A stretch of DNA of 64,000 nt. Origin: Dactylosporangium fulvum. GTDB taxonomy: Bacteria; Actinomycetota; Actinomycetes; Mycobacteriales; Micromonosporaceae. Shown piece after piece: positions 43,761 to 51,920 of this stretch (its first letter is position 1; each line of letters begins with the position of its first letter). The stretch spans positions 9,262,501 to 9,326,500 of the forward strand of contig NZ_CP073720.1 in assembly GCF_025137375.1 (NCBI RefSeq). The letters run 5' to 3'. The notes under the pieces were generated by a model. It was not told the DNA's origin. It saw only the letters and a list, made by a program, of their open reading frames with translations, and ran no database searches. The position numbers and the translations under genes were made by a program.

Positions 43761-44152
43761 GCCATTGCGTAGTCGGGCGGCGGGCCGCTGAACAGGGGTT
43801 TTCACGGGTTGTTGGCCTCTGTGGAGGCGAAGAAAGCGGGTGAGGCCGCATCGGTGATCATGGAGTTGCGACGCTTCACGACTCCGAGGAAGACCTCACC
43901 CGCCGATGGCATCATCGCTCATCTCAGCACTGGCCGTAACGGCACCTACCTCGATCGGCCCGGCCGCGCCGGTCACCGATGGTGAACACGGCGGCTTGCT
44001 GCACGTCCTCGCCGCGGTTCCCGATCCGCGTGACCCGCGCGGCGTGCGCTACCCGCTGACCGCGTTACTGGCGGTCGCGGTCTGCGCCGTTCTGGCGGGG
44101 CATCGTCCTTCGCCGCGATCACGGACTGGTTGCACGACCTGGACGAACACGC
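43761..44152 (+). repeat. 392-bp perfect direct repeat, copy 1
   Basis: Identical to 48266-48657. Contains an IS end region and the first about 80 codons of an ISAs1-family transposase, including the same 1-nt deletion. Confidence 0.95.
43906..44152 (+). pseudogene. ISAs1-family transposase N-terminal fragment (copy 1)
   Basis: MASSLISALAVTAPTSIGPA leads into GGLLHVLAAVPDPRDPRGVR, the family N-terminus. After AVCAVLAG a missing base shifts the frame; the correct reading SSFAAITDWLHDLDEH continues in another frame. Truncated at 44152 against a transposase fragment of opposite orientation. Confidence 0.85.
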
Positions 44153-45264
44153 GTAGTGGTAGCCGATTGCGGTGTTACGTACGGTGGCGATGACGGCGGG
44201 TCCGTTGCCGGTCCGGGCCTGATGTGCGTCTTCACGGAATGTGACGTCTCTGATGTGGTGCAGGGCTACGATGAGCCACTCGCGGCGGATCCAGTCCTGC
44301 AGGTCGATGGGTTGGGCGTCGGCGGCGGGCAGTGAGATGGTCAGGTACGCGGTTTCGCGGGTGGTCTTGCCGCTGCGGGTGGTGGTGCGGGTGCGGGTGA
44401 TCCGGATGGCTTGTTCGGCGTGTGGGAAGCCGATCCCGCCGGGGGTGGTGACGGTGACGGCTTTGACGGTGCGGGTCTCGCGGCGGCCGTGACCGCAGTC
44501 GCGGGTCTGGTGCCCGATCGGGATCTGGGTCCAGGGCAGGGTTTTGAGCTGGGCGTGCAGGGTCGGACGGTTTCCCTTGACCGGGATCAGCAGGTGGGCG
44601 CCCCGCGCGGCGATCTCGTTGGCGTGGCCGGTCTGGGTGTGCATGGCGTCGGCGACGAAGATCAGGTCTTGCAGGCTGCCCAGGAGGCGTTCGATCGCAT
44701 CCAGCAGCGGTGTGAAAGCGGGAATCTCGTTCGACTTCGCGCTCACGATGACCTGCGCGAGGACGATGCCGGTGCTGGTGTCCAGCGCGGACAGCAGATG
44801 CGCCTGGCTGCCGTCGGCGCGGCGGGCGCCCCGCAGCGTCTTGCCGTCCACGGCGATCACCTGCCGATACCGCCGTGGGCGGGGTGTGGCCGGTCGGTCC
44901 GGGTGCGCAGCCAGCCCGCGAGGGTCGTGGCGAGCAGGTCGGCGTCCAGGCGGATCAACAACCGCCACATCGTGCTGGTGGCCGGGACCTTGCGGATGAA
45001 GCCGAGCCGGGCCCGGGCGATGTCGTCCAGGTCGTGCCGCCAGTCGGCGATCGCGGTGACCGACGACGCGCCGGCCATGACCGCGCACACCGCGACCGCG
45101 AGGAGCCCGGCGAGCGGGTACCGCAGCCCGCGCGGGCTGCGGGGGTCCGGCACCGCTGACAACGCGTGCAGCAGACCGGTCTGTTCACCGTCGGTGACCG
45201 GGCGGGCTGGGGTGATGGTGGGGGTGGTGACTGCGGACAGTACCTGGATCGGGCATGCTGACAT
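44153..45264 (-). pseudogene. ISAs1-family transposase, frameshifted and 3'-truncated
   Basis: N-terminal part (45264 to about 44880): MSACPIQVLSAVTTPTITPA, GLLHALSAVPDPRSPRGLRY. A frameshift near 44880 moves the frame; the rest has IAVDGKTLRGARRADGSQAH with the first catalytic Asp, VADAMHTQTGHANEIAARGA, and ends TVRNTAIGYHY. The normal C-terminal about 20 residues are replaced by the 392-bp repeat. Inactive. Confidence 0.88.
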
Positions 45265-45562
45265 CGCGGGTGAGGTCCTCGAGGCGGTCTGGGAGCGTCA
45301 AGAACTCCATGATCACCTAAGCGATCTCACCCGCCCCGGCCCCTCCACAGAGGTCACTCACTCGCCATAGCCCCAGCTCAATCATCTGCCCGCCGAACAC
45401 GCAACGGCCCTGGGAGCAACAGCGCGTCGCGCAATTCGAACAACGTCGTCGGTAGCGCATCGAGAGTTGCGAAACTCGGCCTTTCCCTGACCATCCGTCC
45501 AGTGCATAGCGTCCTCAACAGGTCGCGGCAACGACGCCGCAACTCGACGAGGGGAAGTGTCT
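45265..45562. other. IS left-end region and promoter of the secreted-protein gene
   Basis: Contains the outer end of the leftward ISAs1 copy (to about 45350, including CCTCCACAGAGGTC as a reverse match to the end seen in the 392-bp repeat). No gene is recognised. Confidence 0.45.
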
Positions 45563-46021
45563 ATGCAGAAGCTCATGACGATCCTGGCGACATTGATCGT
45601 CGCCACGGCAGTCGTCGCACCTCAGGCCGCGAGTGCCGCAACCGTGGCGCCGGCCGGCGACCTCACCATGCGCCATGTGGCAACAACCAGCACGGTCCCG
45701 GCTCCCCCGGCGATCCAGACTGGCGAGTACGAGTACAACTGCATCGGAGTCGACGGCAGCAGCTTCTGGCTCAGTCCTGGACGGCCGACCACCGACTGTC
45801 ACGGCAGCTACCTGCAGAAGTACCTTGACGGCAACCTGCTTGCGAGCTACAACCTTGCCTACGGCGGAGGAGCTGCACAGAATCCCCCGTGGAACACCGG
45901 ATGCGTCCTGGCGATCGCCAGCGGGGTCGCGCTCTTCGTCTTCCCCCCGACCGGCGTCGCAGCCTGGGTCACTGTAGGTGGCCTGACGGCCGCCGGCCTT
46001 TACGTGTCGTGCGTGGTCTAG
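45563..46021 (+). CDS. Secreted protein with hydrophobic C-terminus
   Basis: 152 residues. Sec signal LMTILATLIVATAVVAPQAA, cleavage after ASA. The mature protein has four cysteines (YNCIGVDG, TTDCHGSY, NTGCVLAI, VSCVV) and a strongly hydrophobic Gly-rich C-terminal segment (about 118-150) that could insert in membranes. ATG 45563 has GAGGGG 8 nt upstream. Not recognised; a bacteriocin-like or surface role is speculation. Confidence 0.65.
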   Translation: MQKLMTILATLIVATAVVAPQAASAATVAPAGDLTMRHVATTSTVPAPPAIQTGEYEYNCIGVDGSSFWLSPGRPTTDCHGSYLQKYLDGNLLASYNLAYGGGAAQNPPWNTGCVLAIASGVALFVFPPTGVAAWVTVGGLTAAGLYVSCVV

Positions 46022-46097
46022 GCGTCGGGCAGGAACGTCGCTGACAGAACCGGACGAGTGACTCGAGGAAATCCTCGGCGATCTTGTTAAAGGCAAA

Positions 46098-46136
46098 CGG
46101 TCGTGGATCGCTGCTCCAGTCGGCGATCCACGACCG
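46098..46136 (+). terminator. Terminator after the secreted-protein gene
   Basis: CGGTCGTGGATCGC (46098-46111) and GCGATCCACGACCG (46123-46136) form a perfect 14-bp stem. Confidence 0.85.
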
Positions 46137-46442
46137 AATGTCGGCTTCGAGGGACTGCAGCGCGATTCGTGGGACAGTGTCGCCCGGCGCAAACGGCGAG
46201 GGTTCTGAGGCGAATTACCGGCGCGGCACACCGGCACCCTGACCACCACAAATCTTGGTCGTGCGCAGTGTTGCCGCCCGTACGGCAGTCCGGCCCATCA
46301 TCGACGGACGCTCGCAGCATTGACCGGCTCCAGTTCGTCGAGCGCTCCTCGCGGCAGTCCCTCGGCGCCACGGCAAGTGCACAACTTGTTCAGGTCGTGA
46401 AAAATCTTGACATAACATGAAGCGAGGTGTTGACTTGTGGCC
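46137..46442. other. Intergenic region inside the element
   Basis: No credible gene. A possible promoter with TTGACA at about 46404-46409 precedes the membrane-protein gene; its -10 is weak. Confidence 0.35.
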
Positions 46443-46865
46443 ATGGGCTCACCTTCAGCAGCAGACCGAGGATCGTTCGCTGGTCCGAATGCGGCTGACC
46501 GTCGGCTTCCCGTTCCGGGGTGGTACTTCGCAACACTCGGAGTAACCGCGGGTGCTGCGGTCGTGGCATCTGCACTTCTACCGAAGCAGATCGCGGGACC
46601 CTTGCTCGTCGTCGCAGCCCTACTTGTAGCAGTGACGAGTCGTATCGCGGCGAAAGCCTCGGGAACTCGCCTGCCCATTCCGGCCGGCGCTGTTGGCGTC
46701 GGCTATCTGGTAGTGTTGGCGGTCGCCCTGATCGGTTCACTGATCGTTGCATGGACCGTGGTGCGTCCCGACGGCCCCTCCTGGCTCGCCTGGATTCTTG
46801 GCGCTTTTGTGTTCGTCGTGGCGCTCAGTGGGACATGGGTTGTCAAGGCGAGACCTTCGGCATAG
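46443..46865 (+). CDS. Membrane protein with four TM segments
   Basis: 140 residues. After a soluble N-terminal 25 residues, helices lie at about 28-45, 50-67, 80-102 and 112-134. ATG 46443 is chosen over GTG 46437. Family unknown. Faces a convergent TetR gene across a long shared hairpin. Confidence 0.6.
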   Translation: MGSPSAADRGSFAGPNAADRRLPVPGWYFATLGVTAGAAVVASALLPKQIAGPLLVVAALLVAVTSRIAAKASGTRLPIPAGAVGVGYLVVLAVALIGSLIVAWTVVRPDGPSWLAWILGAFVFVVALSGTWVVKARPSA

Positions 46866-46913
46866 ATATCAGTCGTTCTCGCATTTACCGGTCAGCGTAC
46901 AACAACCGCCTCT

Positions 46914-46983
46914 ACGAATACCCTCTGAGCCGGGGTGACAGAACTCTCCAAGTCCTTGTCATCCCAGCTCAGAGGGTATTCGT
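46914..46983. terminator. Bidirectional hairpin between convergent genes
   Basis: ACGAATACCCTCTGAGC (46914-46930) and GCTCAGAGGGTATTCGT (46967-46983) are perfect 17-bp arms around 36 nt, 48 nt past the membrane-protein stop and 84 nt past the TetR stop. Confidence 0.65.
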
Positions 46984-47066
46984 CAATCTACGGTGCAGAC
47001 GCGGCTACGAGCCTTCTCAGGGAGGGCGTGTTGTGCGGCAGGCGGACCAGCCCGACCGCTGCACCC

Positions 47067-47717
47067 TCATTCGGGACGAGCTCGCGGAACGCGGAGACAC
47101 GCAAGACGATCGCGGGTGATTTGGACGGCGTCGTCGACCAGCGAGAGACGAGACCCTGTCTCCATCGCCACGGTAACAACCCCGACGATGCCGCAGAGCA
47201 GAAATTTCGCCTCCACAATTGGATTGATGCCCGGGGATATCAGACACATCTGCCGCGCCTCTTCGAGGTAGTCGGTCAGCCTGACATACCAACCAGACAG
47301 GCGGCCGCCGAAGCCCTTGTCGCCGGCAACCTCCTCACCGAGTTTGATCGCCACCCGAGCGAGCGGGCTGTGAAGCACGTTCATAGTCACGTGCTCGGCA
47401 ACCCACACGATTGCGTCAAGCGGATTGCCGACGAGACGAGGCGACCCCATGAAGACGCCACCCGGGTACGCGAGGTCGATCACTGCAGACGCCAGCGTCT
47501 GCTTTGTGGGAAAATAGTAGGTCACCAATGACTTGGAGGTGCCGGCAAGCTCCGCGATCTGTTTTATGCTCGCTCGCTCGTACCCACACTCTTCAAAAGC
47601 CCGAACCGCAGCCTCAAGGATCTCGGGTGCGGCATTCTCCTCGCGGTTGTCATTCAGACTGACCTCCACCGCCCGGAGAGCGGTATGCTTAGGTGACCTA
47701 TTCTCGGTGACCGTCAT
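47067..47717 (-). CDS. TetR-family regulator, gamma-butyrolactone-receptor-like
   Basis: 216 residues. The N-terminal helix-turn-helix is ILEAAVRAFEECGYERASIK with GTSKSLVTYYFPTKQTLASA. The C-terminal domain, with SGWYVRLTDYLEEARQM and PIVEAKFLLCGIVGV, resembles the ArpA/ScbR ligand domain. ATG 47717 has GGGGGA upstream. It probably represses itself through the GACCGGTC site 100 bp upstream. The only neighbours it could control are the element genes. Confidence 0.85.
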   Translation of the reverse strand: MTVTENRSPKHTALRAVEVSLNDNREENAAPEILEAAVRAFEECGYERASIKQIAELAGTSKSLVTYYFPTKQTLASAVIDLAYPGGVFMGSPRLVGNPLDAIVWVAEHVTMNVLHSPLARVAIKLGEEVAGDKGFGGRLSGWYVRLTDYLEEARQMCLISPGINPIVEAKFLLCGIVGVVTVAMETGSRLSLVDDAVQITRDRLACLRVPRARPE

Positions 47718-47806
47718 CAATCCCCCATTCATCGCTGGCGAACGGAAACCAGGCACGTCTCACACCGTCACCGCGGGCGACACCGTCGATGGTGGCGAAT
47801 ATCTCG

Positions 47807-47837
47807 ATTCTAGACCCTGAACGACCGGTCAGTGCAA
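47807..47837 (-). promoter_or_regulatory. TetR promoter with GACCGGTC operator
   Basis: On the minus strand TTGCAC (47837-47832), 19-bp spacer, TAGAAT (47812-47807). GACCGGTC (47823-47830) lies in the spacer; this is the core of many actinobacterial TetR operators. Confidence 0.6.
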
Positions 47838-47924
47838 CATGCAATGGCACGGCAGCCTCCAGAAGGGGCCCAGAGCTGCACTTATACATAGCGAGACAAG
47901 CCTATACGAGCGGGCGCTTCCCTC

Positions 47925-48042
47925 CGTTTGGCCCTCGAGTCGTCGTCGGTCCGCGCCGATCGGGTCCTGGGTATTCCCTCGCCCGTTTGGCCCTCGAGTC
48001 GTCGTCGGTCCGCGCCGATCGGGTCCTGGGTATTCCCTCGCC
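47925..48042. repeat. 59-bp tandem repeat, two perfect copies
   Basis: Copies at 47925-47983 and 47984-48042 are identical, beginning CGTTTGGCCCTCGAG and ending TATTCCCTCGCC. It lies upstream of the TetR gene and before the second ISAs1 repeat; no gene spans it convincingly. Confidence 0.95.
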
Positions 48043-48265
48043 CGGGTGGACGGAGTCAGGCGTGGTACGGCCCGATATCGGACGACCACCCGTTCCGCGG
48101 CCTTCGCGGCATGCCGCACGAAAAGAACAGCCCGAAATTCTCGCGTACCGAGCCAAGGAAAGGCGGTGCAGAATCCGATCCAACCGAACATCTACCGGTT
48201 TGAGGGATGACCTTTGAGGTCGAGTCCTTCAAGGGGCCATTGCCGTAGGCAGGATCAGACCCAGC

Positions 48266-48657
48266 GCCATTGCGTAGTCGGGCGGCGGGCCGCTGAACAG
48301 GGGTTTTCACGGGTTGTTGGCCTCTGTGGAGGCGAAGAAAGCGGGTGAGGCCGCATCGGTGATCATGGAGTTGCGACGCTTCACGACTCCGAGGAAGACC
48401 TCACCCGCCGATGGCATCATCGCTCATCTCAGCACTGGCCGTAACGGCACCTACCTCGATCGGCCCGGCCGCGCCGGTCACCGATGGTGAACACGGCGGC
48501 TTGCTGCACGTCCTCGCCGCGGTTCCCGATCCGCGTGACCCGCGCGGCGTGCGCTACCCGCTGACCGCGTTACTGGCGGTCGCGGTCTGCGCCGTTCTGG
48601 CGGGGCATCGTCCTTCGCCGCGATCACGGACTGGTTGCACGACCTGGACGAACACGC
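48266..48657 (+). repeat. 392-bp perfect direct repeat, copy 2
   Basis: Identical to 43761-44152. Here the transposase sequence continues past the repeat to 48880. Confidence 0.95.
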
Positions 48658-48880
48658 TCAGGACCGGCTCGGGTTCACCCGTGGGATACCAGCCGGCAGC
48701 ACCGTCTGGCGGCTGTTGACCCGCCTCGACGACGACCCGCTCAGCGTCGTCCTCGCCGGCTGGCTCTGCGCCCGCACGGCGCTGGTAACCCCGAAGCCGC
48801 AGCGGTACCGCACGGTGATCGCGGTGGACGGCAAGACCTTGCGCGGTGCACGCCGCAGCGATGGTCGGCAGGTTCACCTG
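48411..48880 (+). pseudogene. ISAs1-family transposase fragment (copy 2), frameshifted
   Basis: Same N-terminus and same 1-nt deletion as copy 1, then in the correct frame HDLDEHAQDRLGFTRGIPAG and IAVDGKTLRGARRSDGRQVH with the first catalytic Asp. It stops abruptly at codon Leu (48880), where the integrase remnant begins in the same frame. Confidence 0.88.
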
Positions 48881-49033
48881 GGCGCCACCCTCAAGGAACT
48901 CATGGCGCGCATCGGCCACTCCAGCACCCGCGCGGCCATGATCTACCAGCACGCCACCCGTGATCGGGATCACGCCATCGCGGCGGCGCTCGATGCCCTG
49001 ATCGAGGAGGCGGGAAGCAAGATCAACGCCTGA
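48881..49033 (+). pseudogene. Tyrosine-recombinase (integrase) C-terminal remnant
   Basis: 50 residues: GATLKELMARIGHSSTRAAM then IYQHATRDRDHAIAAAL. This is the end of phage-type integrases, with the conserved H (GHSS) and the nucleophile Y (IYQH). The first about 350 residues have been lost. The frame is continuous with the transposase fragment before it. It lies about 105 bp from the tRNA-Ala end, the usual integrase position. Confidence 0.88.
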
Positions 49034-49079
49034 AGTGGCACGGTAGTGGCACGCGGCCCGCTTAACCCCTAGAACGGTG

Positions 49080-49120
49080 AACGCCCTGGTGTCGCGGTTA
49101 TCCGCGATTACCAGGGCGTT
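49080..49120. terminator. Hairpin between integrase remnant and tRNA-Ala
   Basis: AACGCCCTGGT (49080-49090) pairs with ACCAGGGCGTT (49110-49120); an inner TCGCGG/CCGCGA stem lies within. It can stop both the integrase and the tRNA transcripts. Confidence 0.8.
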
Positions 49121-49138
49121 TGTCGTGCGTTCAGATGG

Positions 49139-49181
49139 GTGGAGCCGAGGGGACTCGAACCCCTGACCCCCACACTGCCAG
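49139..49181 (-). repeat. attR copy within tRNA-Ala
   Basis: 43 bp identical to 42104-42146; the copy that completes the functional tRNA gene. Confidence 0.9.
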
Positions 49182-49212
49182 TGTGGTGCGCTACCAGCTG
49201 CGCCACGGCCCC
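49140..49212 (-). tRNA. tRNA-Ala (anticodon GGC)
   Basis: 73 nt. Acceptor GGGGCCG pairs with CGGCTCC, discriminator A. D-arm GCGCAGCTGGTAGCGC, anticodon stem CCACA/TGTGG around loop CTGGCAG with anticodon GGC, T-arm AGGGGTTCGAGTCCCCT. The 3' CCA is not encoded. The 3' half is duplicated at 42104-42146. Confidence 0.95.
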
Positions 49213-49283
49213 ATCTCGATGTCCGCTCTCGCGGGCACTCACGGAATAGTACACACACCCCACAGGGGTCTCACACCGGGTTC

Positions 49284-49838
49284 CTAGTTCTGGGTCGGGT
49301 CCGCCGGGTAGTGGGCGACGGCGGCCAGCAAGCCGCCCTGGCGGCGGAGGACCATCTGCCACAGGTCGTCCGGTCGGGGGGCGAAAGCGTCGCTGGGCAG
49401 GGCGTCGAAGACGAACCACGAACCACCCTCGATCTCGCGCTCCAGCTGGCCGGGGGACCACCCGGCGTAGCCGGCGAAGACTCGCACGCCGAGAACGCCG
49501 GCGACGAGGAGATCAGGATCACCCGACAGGTCCACGGTGCCGACGGCGCCCGAGACGCGGTTGAAGCCTGCCAGATCCTCCACGCCCGGCCGGGTGCGCG
49601 CCAGGCAGATCGCGGCCTCCGGCTGGACCGGGCCGCCTTCGAAGACTACCGGGGGTTCACCCGCCAGGGCGCCCCAGCCGCCGAGGACGTCGGACACCTG
49701 GACCTCGGTCGCACGGTTGAGCACGACGCCCAGAGCGCCGCCTTCTTCGTGCGCGACCACCAGGACGACGGTGCGCTCGAAGTTCGGGTCGCGGAGCGCG
49801 GGGGTCGCCACCAGCAGCCGCCCGGTCAACGACTCCAT
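49284..49838 (-). CDS. YqgE/AlgH family protein
   Basis: 184 residues of the DUF179 family: LTGRLLVATPALRDPNFERT, GGALGVVLNRATEVQV, VFEGGPVQ and VFAGYAGWSPGQLEREI. Function of the family is unresolved. ATG 49838 has GGGAGGG upstream; the 98 residues of the longer frame are rejected. Confidence 0.93.
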   Translation of the reverse strand: MESLTGRLLVATPALRDPNFERTVVLVVAHEEGGALGVVLNRATEVQVSDVLGGWGALAGEPPVVFEGGPVQPEAAICLARTRPGVEDLAGFNRVSGAVGTVDLSGDPDLLVAGVLGVRVFAGYAGWSPGQLEREIEGGSWFVFDALPSDAFAPRPDDLWQMVLRRQGGLLAAVAHYPADPTQN

Positions 49839-50093
49839 CGCCCTCCCTCGACGCTGTCTCGATGTTCCCCGGCCGGTGCCGGACGACGAGCCGGGTCGCG
49901 GTGAACCGCGACCGGTCGGCGTCTGCCCGGACGAGTGTCCTTCCATCCCACCGAGATCCCCGTGCATGGACATCAGCCCCACCAGCAAACATGTCCGACC
50001 GCGCGGACGAGGACCGCACGCGCTGAATGGATCATCGCAGAGCGGGGTGCGAGGGTCATGCCTCGCACCATAGCCTGACCCGCGCGTCACGGT

Positions 50094-50106
50094 TAGGGTC
50101 TGTTGC
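50094..50106 (+). promoter_or_regulatory. Leaderless -10 of the phosphorylase gene
   Basis: TAGGGT (50094-50099) is 7 nt before GTG 50107. Confidence 0.6.
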
Positions 50107-50889
50107 GTGACCTCACTCGCCGACGTCGCCGTCATCGGTGGTTCCGGACTCTATGCGTTGCTCGACGATGCGGAAGAGCACGTGGTCGACACGCCGTATG
50201 GCCCACCCTCCGATCCGATCACGCTGGCCACGGTGCACGGCCGGCGCACCGCGTTTCTGCCGCGGCACGGGCGGGACCACCGGTTCCCGCCGCACCGGAT
50301 CCCCTATCGGGCGAATCTCTGGGCGCTCCGCGAGATCGGCGTCCGTCAGATCCTCGCCCCGTGCGCGGTCGGCGGGCTGCGGCCCGAGCTGGGGCCGGGC
50401 ACGTTCGTGGTGCCCGACCAGCTGATCGACCGCACGTCGGGCCGCGTCCAGACCTATTACGACGAGGGCGCCGTGCATGTGAACTTCGCCGATCCTTACT
50501 GCCTGGTAGGGCGCGAGGTGGTGAAGAAGGTGGCCGCCGAGCACGGCATCGAGGCCGGCGACGGCACGATGGTGGTCGTCGAGGGCCCGCGCTTCTCCAC
50601 CCGGGCGGAGTCCCGCTGGTATGCGTCGATGGGCGGCGCTGTCGTGAACATGACGGGCCACCCGGAGGCGGTGCTCGCCCGCGAGCTGGCGCTCTGCTAC
50701 ACCTCGATCGCGCTGGTGACCGACCTGGACGCCGGCGTGGAGGGGGACCACGGCGTCACCCAGGAGGAGGTCTTCCGCGTCTTCGGGGAGAACACCGGCC
50801 GGCTGCGAAAGGTGCTGCTCGACGTCATCCCGCAGCTGCCGGAGCTGCCGGATGACCCGTGCCAGCACGCCCTGGAGGGTCTGCGCTAG
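50107..50889 (+). CDS. S-methyl-5'-thioadenosine / purine nucleoside phosphorylase (MTAP family)
   Basis: Phosphorolysis of MTA or related purine nucleosides. 260 residues: VIGGSGLYALL (phosphate loop), FLPRHGRDHRFPPHRIPYRA (family signature), GPRFSTRAESRWYASMGGAV and NMTGHPEAVLARELALCYT (purine pocket). Whether it prefers MTA or 6-oxopurines (as MTIP/PNP) depends on residues I cannot assign. Stop overlaps the convergent kinase gene by 3 bp. Confidence 0.9.
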   Translation: MTSLADVAVIGGSGLYALLDDAEEHVVDTPYGPPSDPITLATVHGRRTAFLPRHGRDHRFPPHRIPYRANLWALREIGVRQILAPCAVGGLRPELGPGTFVVPDQLIDRTSGRVQTYYDEGAVHVNFADPYCLVGREVVKKVAAEHGIEAGDGTMVVVEGPRFSTRAESRWYASMGGAVVNMTGHPEAVLARELALCYTSIALVTDLDAGVEGDHGVTQEEVFRVFGENTGRLRKVLLDVIPQLPELPDDPCQHALEGLR

Positions 50890-51920
50890 GCAGACGCGCC
50901 ACCGAGCGGCAGGCGCACCATGAAGCGGCAGCCGCCGTTGACGTTGTCGACGGCCACGTCGCCGTGGTGCGCCTCGACCAGGCCACGGACGATGGCGAGG
51001 CCGAGTCCGCCGCCCGCTTCCTTCGATGGTGTACGGGCCGGAGCGCCGCGAAACGCCACGTCGAACACGCGCGGCAGGTCGGCCTCGGCGATGCCTCCGC
51101 AGGTGTCGCTCACGGCGAGCCACCCGCCCGCGGCGTCCTGTCCCCCGGTGACCGTCACCGTGCCGTCGGGCGGGGTGTAGCGGATCGCGTTGAGCAGCAG
51201 GTTGTTGACGATGCGGGACAGTTCGGGGACCGAGCCGCGGACGGTCGGCCAGCCTCCGCCCCCGCCGGACGGTTCAGCGACGATCTTGATGTGGGCCGCG
51301 CTGGCGAGCGGGCCGGCGGAGGCGATCGCGTCGGAGACGACGTCACCGAGCGGCACAGCCGACAGTGACAGCCGCAGCGCGCCGGCGTTGATCCGGGACA
51401 GCTCGAAGAGGTCGTCGACGAGCGCCGCCATGCGGTCGGTCTCGGTGCTGATCCGCCGGTGGTAGTCGGCGACCGTCTCGGGGTCGGAGACCACGCCGTC
51501 GTCGAGGGCCTCGGCCATCGCGCGCAGCCCGGCGAGGGGCGTGCGCAGGTCGTGCGACACCCAGGCGACGAGTTCGCGCCGGCGGGCCTCGGCCTCGCGC
51601 TCCTGCTCGCGGGCCTCGGCCGCCCACATGCTGGCCCGGGCGAGCCGGCGGCCGGCCCAGAGTCCGGTCGCGAGGCTGACGGTGGCGGCGGTGCCGACCA
51701 CGATCAGCAGGACGTGCAGGTCGTGGTCGGAGATGAACATCTCCATCGACGCGCCGAGGATGCCGGCGAGGACGCTGAGCACGGTAACCAGCAGCAGGAC
51801 GACGATGTGCGCGGTCACCGACCGGCCGCGCAGCGGCCCGCGGAGCACGAGCAGCCCGGCGACGGCGACGGCGAGGGAGCCGCCGAGTGCCATCACGAAG
51901 GTGAGCAGGACGTCACGCAT
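50886..51920 (-). CDS. Sensor histidine kinase
   Basis: 344 residues: three hydrophobic segments (about 5-27, 38-57, 69-89), a helical linker, HisKA with H123 in VSHDLRTPLA, then ATPase N-box NNLLLNAIRYTPP, G1 DTCGGI and G2 GGGLGLAI. The ATG overlaps the response-regulator stop. There is no large sensor domain, so the signal may be sensed in or near the membrane. Confidence 0.94.
   Translation of the reverse strand: MRDVLLTFVMALGGSLAVAVAGLLVLRGPLRGRSVTAHIVVLLLVTVLSVLAGILGASMEMFISDHDLHVLLIVVGTAATVSLATGLWAGRRLARASMWAAEAREQEREAEARRRELVAWVSHDLRTPLAGLRAMAEALDDGVVSDPETVADYHRRISTETDRMAALVDDLFELSRINAGALRLSLSAVPLGDVVSDAIASAGPLASAAHIKIVAEPSGGGGGWPTVRGSVPELSRIVNNLLLNAIRYTPPDGTVTVTGGQDAAGGWLAVSDTCGGIAEADLPRVFDVAFRGAPARTPSKEAGGGLGLAIVRGLVEAHHGDVAVDNVNGGCRFMVRLPLGGASA

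Larger units (their letters stand above)
42104..49181. mobile_element. Decayed integrative element in tRNA-Ala(GGC)
   Basis: About 7.0 kb between 43-bp direct repeats of the tRNA 3' half, the footprint of tyrosine-recombinase integration. The integrase C-terminal remnant (48881-49033) abuts the tRNA end, as expected. Cargo: alpha/beta hydrolase, broken toxin-antitoxin pair, ISAs1 transposase pieces, secreted protein, membrane protein and TetR regulator. Without an intact integrase it should be immobile on its own. Confidence 0.8.
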
